Shown here piece after piece: positions 1-4,565 of a stretch of 6,234 nt of DNA. Numbering within the stretch: position 1 is the stretch's first letter; every line of letters starts with the position of its first letter. Below the pieces are notes generated by a model that had not been told where the DNA came from, did no database searches, and was given only the letters and a program-made list of their open reading frames with translations. This DNA comes from Flavobacteriaceae bacterium. Its GTDB lineage: Bacteria > Bacteroidota > Bacteroidia > Flavobacteriales > Weeksellaceae. The DNA lies in the NCBI GenBank assembly GCA_031289875.1, contig JAITOO010000228.1, forward strand, positions 1-6,234, in the 5' to 3' direction. Made by a program: the position numbers and the translations under genes.

Positions 1-119
1 CTTTACCTTGGAACTCTCACAATAAAAGCACTTTTTTGTTTCATAACCTTTGACCTGTCTTAAATGCTATAAAGATAAGGCTTTCCATAGATTGCAGCCT
101 AAAAAATGTCCATTAAGCC
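1..119. other. unassigned left flank
   Basis: I see no supportable gene here. The first + frame is open from the window edge to a TAA at 61-63, encoding about 20 mostly hydrophobic residues, which is too little to identify. The only local ORF of note is tiny: ATG at 106 to TAA at 139-141. Its last six codons (NLKIKQ) belong to the repeat that starts at 120. This suggests that the cassette carries the 3' end of some former coding sequence. Confidence 0.4.
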
Positions 120-146
120 GAATTTGAAAATAAAGCAATAAAACCT

Positions 147-177
147 TGCAAAATTTTCAACTTTTTTATGCAAAATT
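147..177 (+). promoter_or_regulatory. paired direct repeat upstream of promoter 1
   Basis: TGCAAAATT occurs at 147-155 and again at 169-177, a 22-bp period (about two helical turns) with 13 bp between copies, ending 14 bp before the TTG box at 192. Two same-face 9-bp direct repeats upstream of a promoter are typical of a dimeric activator site, for example LytTR-type regulators. The sequence does not clearly match a LytTR consensus, so the regulator is unknown. The pair is identical in copy 2. Confidence 0.45.
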
Positions 178-191
178 CGCAAATTAAACTA

Positions 192-223
192 TTGACTTTT
201 AACAAAAAACCTTATTACCTTTA
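192..223 (+). promoter_or_regulatory. predicted promoter of unit 1
   Basis: TTG at 192-194 and TACCTTTA at 216-223 are separated by 21 bp. This fits the Bacteroidota sigma-factor pattern (TTG/TTTG, about 17-23 bp, TAnnTTTG) with one mismatch in the -7 box. The expected transcription start falls at about 228-232, on the left arm of the following near-palindrome. Identical elements recur in copy 2. Confidence 0.6.
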
Positions 224-227
224 CACC

Positions 228-248
228 ATAATTTTTCGCGAAAATTAT
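228..248. promoter_or_regulatory. near-palindrome around predicted transcription start 1
   Basis: ATAATTTTT, CGCG, AAAATTAT form an inverted repeat with one extra T in the left arm. It lies just after the -7 box, so it could be a repressor operator over the start site or a hairpin at the 5' end of the leader RNA. It is unchanged in copy 2, although the sequence right after it (from 251) is not conserved, which argues for function. Confidence 0.5.
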
Positions 249-287
249 ACATAGTTAATAAAATAAAAATAGAAGTTTAATTTAAAA

Positions 288-440
288 TTAAAAAAAATCG
301 AAAAACTTGAAGTGAAAAAATCAAAACTTGCTTCAATAACAGGGGGTACATCAACTACAACAATACGCCAAACAGGGGCTTGGGAAGCTGAATATACTGA
401 AGACGGTAAATATGTGGGCACATTTGATATGGACATCTGA
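288..440 (+). CDS. GG-leader RiPP precursor 1, start codon missing or GTG
   Basis: This is a short peptide substrate of the grasp-with-spasm or related CFB double-glycine natural product type. Numbered from the TTA at 288, a Lys-rich leader (KKIEKLEVKKSKLASITGG, residues 2-20) ends in Gly-Gly, the usual cut site of C39-peptidase exporters. The 30-residue core starts TSTTT and has acids at E33, E35, E38, D39, D47 and D49. A Thr/Ser block followed by an acid-rich half is what a graspetide ligase uses for ester crosslinks. The frame is open from 273, but there is no in-frame ATG before the core. The position aligned with the TTG start of precursor 2 is TTA here. The only ordinary start is GTG at 312, giving 42 residues and a short leader. 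It may be poorly translated or silent. Family recognition is by leader pattern and context. Confidence 0.65.
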   Translation, partial: LKKIEKLEVKKSKLASITGGTSTTTIRQTGAWEAEYTEDGKYVGTFDMDI

Positions 441-450
441 GTATTAAGAA

Positions 451-480
451 TTAAAGAGAGGTTTTTTAACCTCTCTTTAA
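451..480 (+). terminator. perfect 13-bp hairpin after precursor 1 (attenuator or terminator)
   Basis: A 13-nt arm (451-463) pairs perfectly with 468-480 around a TTTT loop, 10 nt after the precursor stop codon. The sequence after it is pyrimidine-rich but not a clean T-run, so termination may be partial. Its place between a precursor and the following gene fits an attenuator that keeps precursor RNA in excess of the downstream messages. Confidence 0.65.
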
Positions 481-503
481 CTCTTATTCTCCCAATAAGA
501 TGT

Positions 504-511
504 TACTTTTG
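504..511 (+). promoter_or_regulatory. TAnnTTTG-type -7 box upstream of the lipoprotein gene
   Basis: TACTTTTG is an exact match to the Bacteroidota -7 consensus TAnnTTTG. It lies after the hairpin and 21 bp before the ATG at 533, leaving a very short 5' leader. No clear TTG box is visible at the right distance upstream, so this would be a weak or activated promoter. It would let the lipoprotein gene be transcribed independently of the precursor. Confidence 0.45.
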
Positions 512-532
512 TAAAAAATAAATCTTCAAAAA

Positions 533-1138
533 ATGAAAAAATTATCTTTTTTAATTCTCTGTATATTTATAATGATTTCTTGTAACACACGCAGTAAAAT
601 AACAGACAATACTATAACAGTAAATAAAGAACAAGACAGTTTAGCTCTTGAATTGTGCCAAATTTTTGGTTTCGACCAAGGAATTAGGACGAGTGGCTTA
701 TATGGTTCTTCTATAGGAACAAAAAAAAGCATGGAAATGGACTCTTTAAATTTCATAAAAATTATTGATTTCATAAAACAACACGGCGCCCCTAATAAAA
801 AAAATTTGGGAGAATCTTATCGAGGAACATGTGTTCAAGCAGCCGTTGGAGCTGTTCTATTACATAATCCGCAAAGAATTGTTAAAGATAAAGATTCTTT
901 TTATTTACTTTTAAACGAAGTGAATAAAGGAAATTTAAAAAGAGAAGGTTTTGCATTTGTTTTAGATAAATACTACGTCTTTCAATTTCTCAAAAAAGGA
1001 ATTGAAAAACGCGGAATTTATGGGACACAGTGGGGGAAACCCTGCTTGGAAGACCGGAAAATATCGGACTCTTTAAGAAGCGAAATTGGTTTGCCTTCGC
1101 TGAAAGATGAGGATTTTAACCAATGTAACAAAGAATGA
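533..1138 (+). CDS. DUF6624-like lipoprotein
   Basis: This is a 201-residue exported protein of unknown biochemical role. The N terminus has a lipoprotein signal (hydrophobic residues 4-15, then I-S-C with the lipidated Cys at 17), which predicts anchoring in the envelope. The rest carries the pattern I associate with DUF6624: DQGIR (48-52), an HGAP turn (84-87), an Ala/Val/Leu helix ending in His (AAVGAVLLH, 103-111) and a C-terminal YGTQ (163-166). Its stop overlaps the next ATG in an ATGA, so translation is coupled to the ATP-grasp remnant. In unit 2 the same slot, between precursor and ligase, holds a different exported protein. A role in immunity, product handling or envelope targeting is possible, but nothing here decides it. 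The family call is from memory of the motif pattern. Confidence 0.75.
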   Translation: MKKLSFLILCIFIMISCNTRSKITDNTITVNKEQDSLALELCQIFGFDQGIRTSGLYGSSIGTKKSMEMDSLNFIKIIDFIKQHGAPNKKNLGESYRGTCVQAAVGAVLLHNPQRIVKDKDSFYLLLNEVNKGNLKREGFAFVLDKYYVFQFLKKGIEKRGIYGTQWGKPCLEDRKISDSLRSEIGLPSLKDEDFNQCNKE

Positions 1139-1326
1139 TTTTAGTACTTACCACAGAGGCTGGAGATTTCTCGCATCCTTGTTTTATTGACTGGCTGAAT
1201 TACTACAATGCTGATTACATATACACGGATTTGTTGTGTGAGATTTCCGAAATATTAGATGAAGACTTTTTTGCGTTTTACTCCCAATCATTGATGAACA
1301 ACAGGAATTTGAAAATAAAGCAATAA
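1135..1326 (+). pseudogene. truncated ATP-grasp peptide ligase (GwsG-like N-terminal remnant)
   Basis: The 63-residue ORF begins MILVLT and continues with ...YNADYIYTDLL, which lines up with the start of the intact ligase at 2404 (MILILT ... NANYKVIYGLDLL). An intact family member is about 300 residues; only the first ~55 remain, before any ATP-binding or catalytic motif. The last residues (NLKIKQ, then TAA) are encoded by the beginning of cassette copy 2, so the gene was cut by the event that placed that cassette here. The start is set by the ATGA overlap with the lipoprotein gene. It cannot be an active ligase, so peptide 1 would need another ligase, perhaps the one at 2404. It could instead be a small independent protein, but the matching start motif makes that less likely. 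Confidence 0.7.
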
Positions 1327-1331
1327 AACCT

Positions 1332-1362
1332 TGCAAAATTTTCAACTTTTTTATGCAAAATT
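1332..1362 (+). promoter_or_regulatory. paired direct repeat upstream of promoter 2
   Basis: TGCAAAATT occurs at 1332-1340 and 1354-1362, with the same 22-bp period and same distance to the TTG box as in copy 1. Both units would therefore answer to the same regulator if this is a binding site. Confidence 0.45.
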
Positions 1363-1376
1363 CGCAAGTTAAACCA

Positions 1377-1408
1377 TTGACTTTTAACAAAAAACCTTAT
1401 TACCTTTA
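1377..1408 (+). promoter_or_regulatory. predicted promoter of unit 2
   Basis: TTG at 1377-1379, a 21-bp spacer and TACCTTTA at 1401-1408 are identical to promoter 1. The expected start lies at about 1413-1417. It would drive precursor 2 and, by overlaps, the exported protein and gwsG, perhaps through to the TolC gene, since I see no clear terminator in between. Confidence 0.6.
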
Positions 1409-1412
1409 CACC

Positions 1413-1433
1413 ATAATTTTTCGCGAAAATTAT
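1413..1433. promoter_or_regulatory. near-palindrome around predicted transcription start 2
   Basis: This is the same inverted repeat as at 228-248, base for base, centred on CGCG at 1422-1425. It is a candidate operator or 5'-end RNA hairpin. Confidence 0.5.
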
Positions 1434-1464
1434 ACGGTATTTATAATAGAAGTTTAATTTAAAA

Positions 1465-1671
1465 TTGAAAAAGATCATGGACAAAAAAGTTAAAAATTTA
1501 AAAAAATTAACCCTTGTAGCTTTAAAATCTACAAACGGTGGGGCAAATGGTATTACTGATGGTACAAATCTACCTGACACATGGCAATGTTACGGGGGAT
1601 GTCAAGCGTCTTTTAATTCAAATGGGAATCTTATTTCCATGACAGGAGCTTTTGTTTATCTTGACAGATGA
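1465..1671 (+). CDS. GG-leader RiPP precursor 2
   Basis: This 68-residue precursor peptide has a Lys/Leu-rich leader (NLKKLTLVALKS, 11-22) ending at Gly25-Gly26 and a 42-residue core. The core contains ITDGTNLPDTW, a CYGGC pair (C42, C46) and a Ser/Asn/Thr-rich stretch. It has only three acids (D32, D38, D67) and no Glu, unlike precursor 1. The TTG start at 1465 is preferred because its next codons (KKI) match the aligned codons of precursor 1; ATG at 1477 is the alternative and shortens the leader by four residues. The TGA overlaps the next ATG. It is the likely substrate of GwsG and GwsS, then cut after GG and exported. Leader type and context are strong; the crosslinks cannot be read from sequence. 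Confidence 0.8.
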   Translation: MKKIMDKKVKNLKKLTLVALKSTNGGANGITDGTNLPDTWQCYGGCQASFNSNGNLISMTGAFVYLDR

Positions 1672-2423
1672 TTAATTTTAAAAAAAAAACCAACCCCAAT
1701 GAGAGGAATCTGAAAATATTCCTCTCTTTCAGTTGTCTCTTCCTTGTTGCCTTCGGCTTTGGACAAGCAGAGAACAAAGATATTTTTTGTAAAAATAAAA
1801 ACTTTGACAGATACATTCTTTTTTACGAAATAATTGCAGACAGTGCTATTTCAAAGAATAATATTCTGAGGTTGGAATACTTTAATTTCACTTCCTTTAA
1901 TCCTGGACAAAATACGATAACTTATGATTATTGTAAGTCAATGAGCGACTGTGAAAGAAACTATTATGAAGAAAAACAAGATGGAACAAAAATGATGACA
2001 CATTATGAAATGACAGGATTTATTCAAAATAATTACAAATTTTGGATACATCCACCGAGATCCTATAAATTACTTGAATTAAATGCTTTTCCTTATTATT
2101 TAAATAATAGCAAAGATTGGATGTATTCTCTTACTTTTAATGATAAATGGGGGAATAAAAAATGGATAGAATGGGAAGGCGAAAGAACCTCAACAAGTTA
2201 CTATAAAGCGCTTGACATGCCTGTTGTTTATAAACTCGGAAATCAGGAAATAGAATGCGTTAAAATTCAGGCAGATACTGATATTCCAAATCTTGGAAAA
2301 ACAAGTTCGATTTTTTACTATAATTATGAGTACGGTTTTGTACGAATGATTTTCAATACTATTGACGGCAAAAAGATTGAGTTCAATTTGTTAAAAGCAG
2401 TTCATGATTCTGATACTGACTGA
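1668..2423 (+). CDS. exported protein of unknown function in the precursor-ligase interval
   Basis: This 251-residue protein has a Lys-rich start, a hydrophobic segment (about residues 17-32, IFLSFSCLFLVAFGFG) and a probable cleavage before or just after Gln33, without a lipobox. It should therefore be periplasmic or secreted. The mature part is rich in Tyr, Trp, Phe and Asn, with a WIEWEGE segment and a C-terminal YGFVRMIF followed by GKKIEF, suggesting a mostly beta fold. I do not recognise the family. Its start overlaps the precursor stop (ATGA) and its end overlaps gwsG by 20 nt, so it is translated with both. It occupies the same slot as the DUF6624-like lipoprotein of unit 1 but shows no evident similarity to it. 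An immunity or product-handling role is only a guess from position. Codons 5-8 contain an A10 run. Confidence 0.8.
   Translation: MINFKKKTNPNERNLKIFLSFSCLFLVAFGFGQAENKDIFCKNKNFDRYILFYEIIADSAISKNNILRLEYFNFTSFNPGQNTITYDYCKSMSDCERNYYEEKQDGTKMMTHYEMTGFIQNNYKFWIHPPRSYKLLELNAFPYYLNNSKDWMYSLTFNDKWGNKKWIEWEGERTSTSYYKALDMPVVYKLGNQEIECVKIQADTDIPNLGKTSSIFYYNYEYGFVRMIFNTIDGKKIEFNLLKAVHDSDTD
1680..1689 (+). other. homopolymer A10 tract inside the start of the exported protein gene
   Basis: Ten consecutive A residues lie about 12 nt after the ATG. Loss of one A would bring in a TGA within a few codons, so slippage at this tract would switch the protein off. Whether it varies cannot be judged from one sequence. 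Confidence 0.5.
1698..1729 (+). terminator. hairpin after precursor 2, resembling the unit 1 attenuator
   Basis: GAGAGGAAT (1701-1709) pairs with ATTCCTCTC (1718-1726) around an 8-nt loop; two outer A:T pairs can extend it, and TTTC follows. It shares the GAGAGG ... CCTCTCTTT core with the hairpin at 451-480, and lies 29 nt past the precursor stop. Unlike that one, it sits inside the following reading frame, where its right arm encodes the start of the signal peptide's hydrophobic core. The role could be partial termination or RNA-end protection. Confidence 0.45.
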
Positions 2424-3348
2424 AAAATATGACCCTTCCTCTCAAAATGTTATTTCGAAATTGGAAAGTAAAAATGCAAACTATAAAGTGATTTATGGTT
2501 TGGATTTACTTGAAAAACCTTTCAATATTGACATAAATAAACAACAGATATTTTTCAAAAATGAACTTTTAGAAAATATTAATATTGTCTGGTATCGAAG
2601 ATGGTTAAACTATCAATATGTGTTTTCCGAAAATCTGAAAGAAAATGATTATCTGAAAACGGAATTTGAGACCTTGTCTTCATATCTCATGCTGACTATT
2701 CAAACAAAGAAATGGTTAAACATTCCGCCTTTTATAAATCCGTATCCATCAAAAGCGCATCAGTTGAAAAAGGCGAAAGAATGTGGACTGAAAATCCCAA
2801 ATACGAATGTTACTAATAAGAAAAATTTTCTAAAAAAATTCTACAACGAAAATAAAGACAACATCATTTCAAAAAATCTGAACAATCCATATGTTTTACA
2901 TGAAAATAATGAAATTCATTGCACATACACGACAAAAATCGAAAAAAAAGACATCAAAAATCAAGAAAATTTATTTTTCCCTTCAATTTTTCAAAGCAAT
3001 ATAAATAAAGACGTTGAGTTGAGAATTTTTTATTTTTTGAGAAAATTTTACAGTTCTGCAATTTTTTCATCACATAATCAGCAAACAAACGTGGATTTCA
3101 GAGTTTATGATTATAATCGTCCAAATCGAATAATGAAATTTGAATTGCCGGAATTCATCAAATTGAAATTGATTGATTTTATGGAAAGTTTTAATCTACA
3201 TACCGGCTCTATTGATATAATGAAAGACAAAGGTGATAATTTTTATTTCCTCGAAGTCAATCCGCAGGGGCAATTTGGCGGAATGTCCGATTATGGTTTA
3301 AATATTGAAAATGATATTGCTGATTACCTAATTGAAAACGATTTTTAA
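2404..3348 (+). CDS. gwsG: grasp-with-spasm ATP-grasp peptide ligase
   Basis: This 314-residue cytosolic ligase of the MvdC/MvdD-like ATP-grasp group is expected to use ATP to activate Asp/Glu side chains of the precursor core and join them to Ser/Thr (ester) or Lys (amide). The N-terminal pre-ATP-grasp part starts MILILTEKYD. The ATP-grasp core shows NPYPSKAHQLKKAKECG in the central part, the conserved acid-plus-Arg region KDVELR (Arg207) and a C-terminal metal/ATP site: Asp271 in GSIDIM and Glu284/Asn286 in LEVNPQGQF. Length is normal for the family. The ATG overlaps the upstream gene by 20 nt, with an unbroken frame. A truncated relative lies at 1135. Being the only complete ligase here, it may serve both peptides. 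Assignment to the grasp-with-spasm subgroup rests on the adjacent SPASM gene. Confidence 0.9.
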   Translation: MILILTEKYDPSSQNVISKLESKNANYKVIYGLDLLEKPFNIDINKQQIFFKNELLENINIVWYRRWLNYQYVFSENLKENDYLKTEFETLSSYLMLTIQTKKWLNIPPFINPYPSKAHQLKKAKECGLKIPNTNVTNKKNFLKKFYNENKDNIISKNLNNPYVLHENNEIHCTYTTKIEKKDIKNQENLFFPSIFQSNINKDVELRIFYFLRKFYSSAIFSSHNQQTNVDFRVYDYNRPNRIMKFELPEFIKLKLIDFMESFNLHTGSIDIMKDKGDNFYFLEVNPQGQFGGMSDYGLNIENDIADYLIENDF

Positions 3349-3356
3349 ATAAGTTT

Positions 3357-3488
3357 ATGAAGATTGACCGTTCTATCGTACAGAAAAAAATAAAAAAAGC
3401 ACCTGTTAATATCATTAAAACGGTAAAAAAACAGAATACGCAGTATCTTGTAGGTGTTTACTATAAACCTATTTTGAAAATTAATTAG
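3357..3488 (+). CDS. small basic ORF (43 residues) between gwsG and gwsS
   Basis: ATG at 3357 opens a 43-codon frame ending TAG at 3486-3488. It starts 8 nt after the gwsG stop and ends one base before the gwsS ATG, filling the gap almost exactly. The peptide has ten Lys and one Arg, with APVNIIKTVKK in the middle and YYKPILKIN at the end. It has no GG leader, signal peptide or acid-rich core, so it is unlikely to be a third crosslinked substrate. I do not recognise a family. The exact fit and normal codon use suggest a real small protein, perhaps a partner of GwsG or GwsS. A chance open frame remains possible at this length. Confidence 0.5.
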   Translation: MKIDRSIVQKKIKKAPVNIIKTVKKQNTQYLVGVYYKPILKIN

Positions 3489-3489
3489 T

Positions 3490-4548
3490 ATGTTCCTAAA
3501 ATTATTTGCGAGTTGCAAGGTTGTACAAGGTTTTCGGCAGTCAATAATTGTTGATGTACAAAGAGGTGGTTATTTTCCCATTCCCAATTCATTAACTGAG
3601 GTCATAAAAAAATTAGAAATCAATTCAATTGAAAATGTGAAAAATGAAATTGACATGGAAAGCAAAGAAATTTTCAAATCATATATTACTTTTTTGGTAA
3701 ATAATGAATTTGGTTTTATTACAGACCACCCGAAAAATTTTGTTTATTCTGACTATTGTTTAAGCTGCGAGTTGTCTATCAATTGCATTCTTGAACTAAA
3801 TTCATTAGATGTTGATTATGAGAAGATTACTTCTCAACTTGAATCCATTAAAACCGAAGCACTGCACGTAAATATTTATGCAAAAACAAATTTGAAAAAT
3901 ATAAAACGTTTTTTATTCCACATTATGAAATCAAGTAAAATAAAATTCGTTTCGTTATTATTTATGTATGATGAAACTTTGAATGAAAATGATTTGTTAA
4001 AATTAGGTTTTGATTATCCGGTTCTTGGTCAAACAATCGTTTATTCATCACCTTTTGAAAAGATAGTTAAAGATAATTTCATGAAAGTACATTACGCTGA
4101 TAAGAAACAAACTACTTGTAAATCATGCAGCATTATCAATGCAAATTATTTTTTCTGCAATTCACGTTTATATAATGAATCGCATCATTTCAATACGTGT
4201 TTGGCAGGAAAAATCTCCATAGACGCCGAGGGCAACATCCGCAACTGCCCTTCCATGCCTCAGAGTTTTGGAAACATAAAAGATACCTCTTTGGAAGAAG
4301 CCCTTGCTCATCCGAATTTCAAAAAATACTGGAATATCACCAAAGACCAAATCGCCGTCTGCAAAGACTGCGAATTCCGCTACATTTGCACAGACTGCCG
4401 CGCCTACACGGAAGAACCTCAAAATATTTATTCCAAACCGTTAAAATGCGGCTACAACCCATACACCGCCGAGTGGGAAGAATGGAGCAAAAACCCAATC
4501 AAACAAAAAGCTATAAAGTTTTATGGAATGGAAAATCAAAATTTGTAA
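3490..4548 (+). CDS. gwsS: SPASM-domain peptide maturase, grasp-with-spasm system
   Basis: This 352-residue protein partners GwsG in maturing the precursor. The C-terminal SPASM domain is clear: C237-x10-G-x4-C253, then C291-x2-C294-x5-C300-x2-C303 and C320, the seven-Cys pattern that binds auxiliary Fe-S clusters, with GNIKD and LEEA between. I find no radical SAM CxxxCxxC anywhere upstream. The N-terminal part instead has C90-x2-C93-x5-C99, and C210-x2-C213-x9-C223 precedes the SPASM domain. It may therefore act by substrate binding or electron transfer and not as a SAM enzyme. Base composition jumps near 4197, exactly at the SPASM boundary: the two 60-base lines before are about 28-30% GC, the next about 55%, then 40-45%. 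HlyD follows 17 nt later. The call rests on the SPASM motif and gwsG next door. Confidence 0.87.
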   Translation: MFLKLFASCKVVQGFRQSIIVDVQRGGYFPIPNSLTEVIKKLEINSIENVKNEIDMESKEIFKSYITFLVNNEFGFITDHPKNFVYSDYCLSCELSINCILELNSLDVDYEKITSQLESIKTEALHVNIYAKTNLKNIKRFLFHIMKSSKIKFVSLLFMYDETLNENDLLKLGFDYPVLGQTIVYSSPFEKIVKDNFMKVHYADKKQTTCKSCSIINANYFFCNSRLYNESHHFNTCLAGKISIDAEGNIRNCPSMPQSFGNIKDTSLEEALAHPNFKKYWNITKDQIAVCKDCEFRYICTDCRAYTEEPQNIYSKPLKCGYNPYTAEWEEWSKNPIKQKAIKFYGMENQNL

Positions 4549-4565
4549 ATCACACCGATAACAAA

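Larger units (their letters stand above)
120..250 (+). repeat. regulatory cassette, copy 1 (131-bp direct repeat)
   Basis: This segment matches 1305-1435 over 131 bp with only two mismatches that I can find, at 182 and 189 by alignment. It includes a paired 9-bp direct repeat, a promoter and a near-palindrome. After it the copies differ by an indel (18 versus 10 nt), then share a further 21 identical bases (269-289 and 1446-1466) that run up to the precursor reading frame. The precursor coding regions then diverge, so what has been duplicated or conserved is the regulatory region and not the product. Confidence 0.95.
1305..1435 (+). repeat. regulatory cassette, copy 2 (131-bp direct repeat)
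   Basis: This is the second copy of 120-250, offset by 1185 bp, with two mismatches (at 1367 and 1374 by alignment). It starts inside the truncated ATP-grasp frame and supplies that frame's last codons and stop. It contains the direct-repeat pair, promoter and near-palindrome described separately. Confidence 0.95.

Noticed and set aside
147..177. Firm call of a LytTR-type regulator site
   Set aside because: The spacing is suggestive, but the 9-mers do not match a consensus I can vouch for, and no regulator gene is in the window.
245..436. Antisense frame over precursor 1
   Set aside because: It is the complement of a precursor with a clear leader and GG site; its own translation is low-complexity Phe/Tyr from the AT-rich leader region.
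288..440. Calling precursor 1 a plain pseudogene
   Set aside because: The leader, GG site and core are intact without frameshift and GTG at 312 is usable, so silence is not proven.
120..1435. Direct repeats as ends of an insertion sequence or composite transposon
   Set aside because: There is no transposase, no terminal inverted repeats and no target duplication seen; the repeat content is regulatory and each copy sits before a precursor.
1278..1580. Antisense frame over cassette copy 2 and precursor 2
   Set aside because: It is Phe/Lys-rich and covers promoter-like repeat DNA. The equivalent antisense frame is not preserved in copy 1 despite near identity, so it is not a gene.
4197..4565. 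Long upstream extension of the HlyD frame overlapping gwsS
   Set aside because: The translation is Arg/His/Pro-rich with no domain, lies over the SPASM motifs read in another frame, and would precede a normal HlyD N terminus. The open frame is a by-product of the higher GC there.
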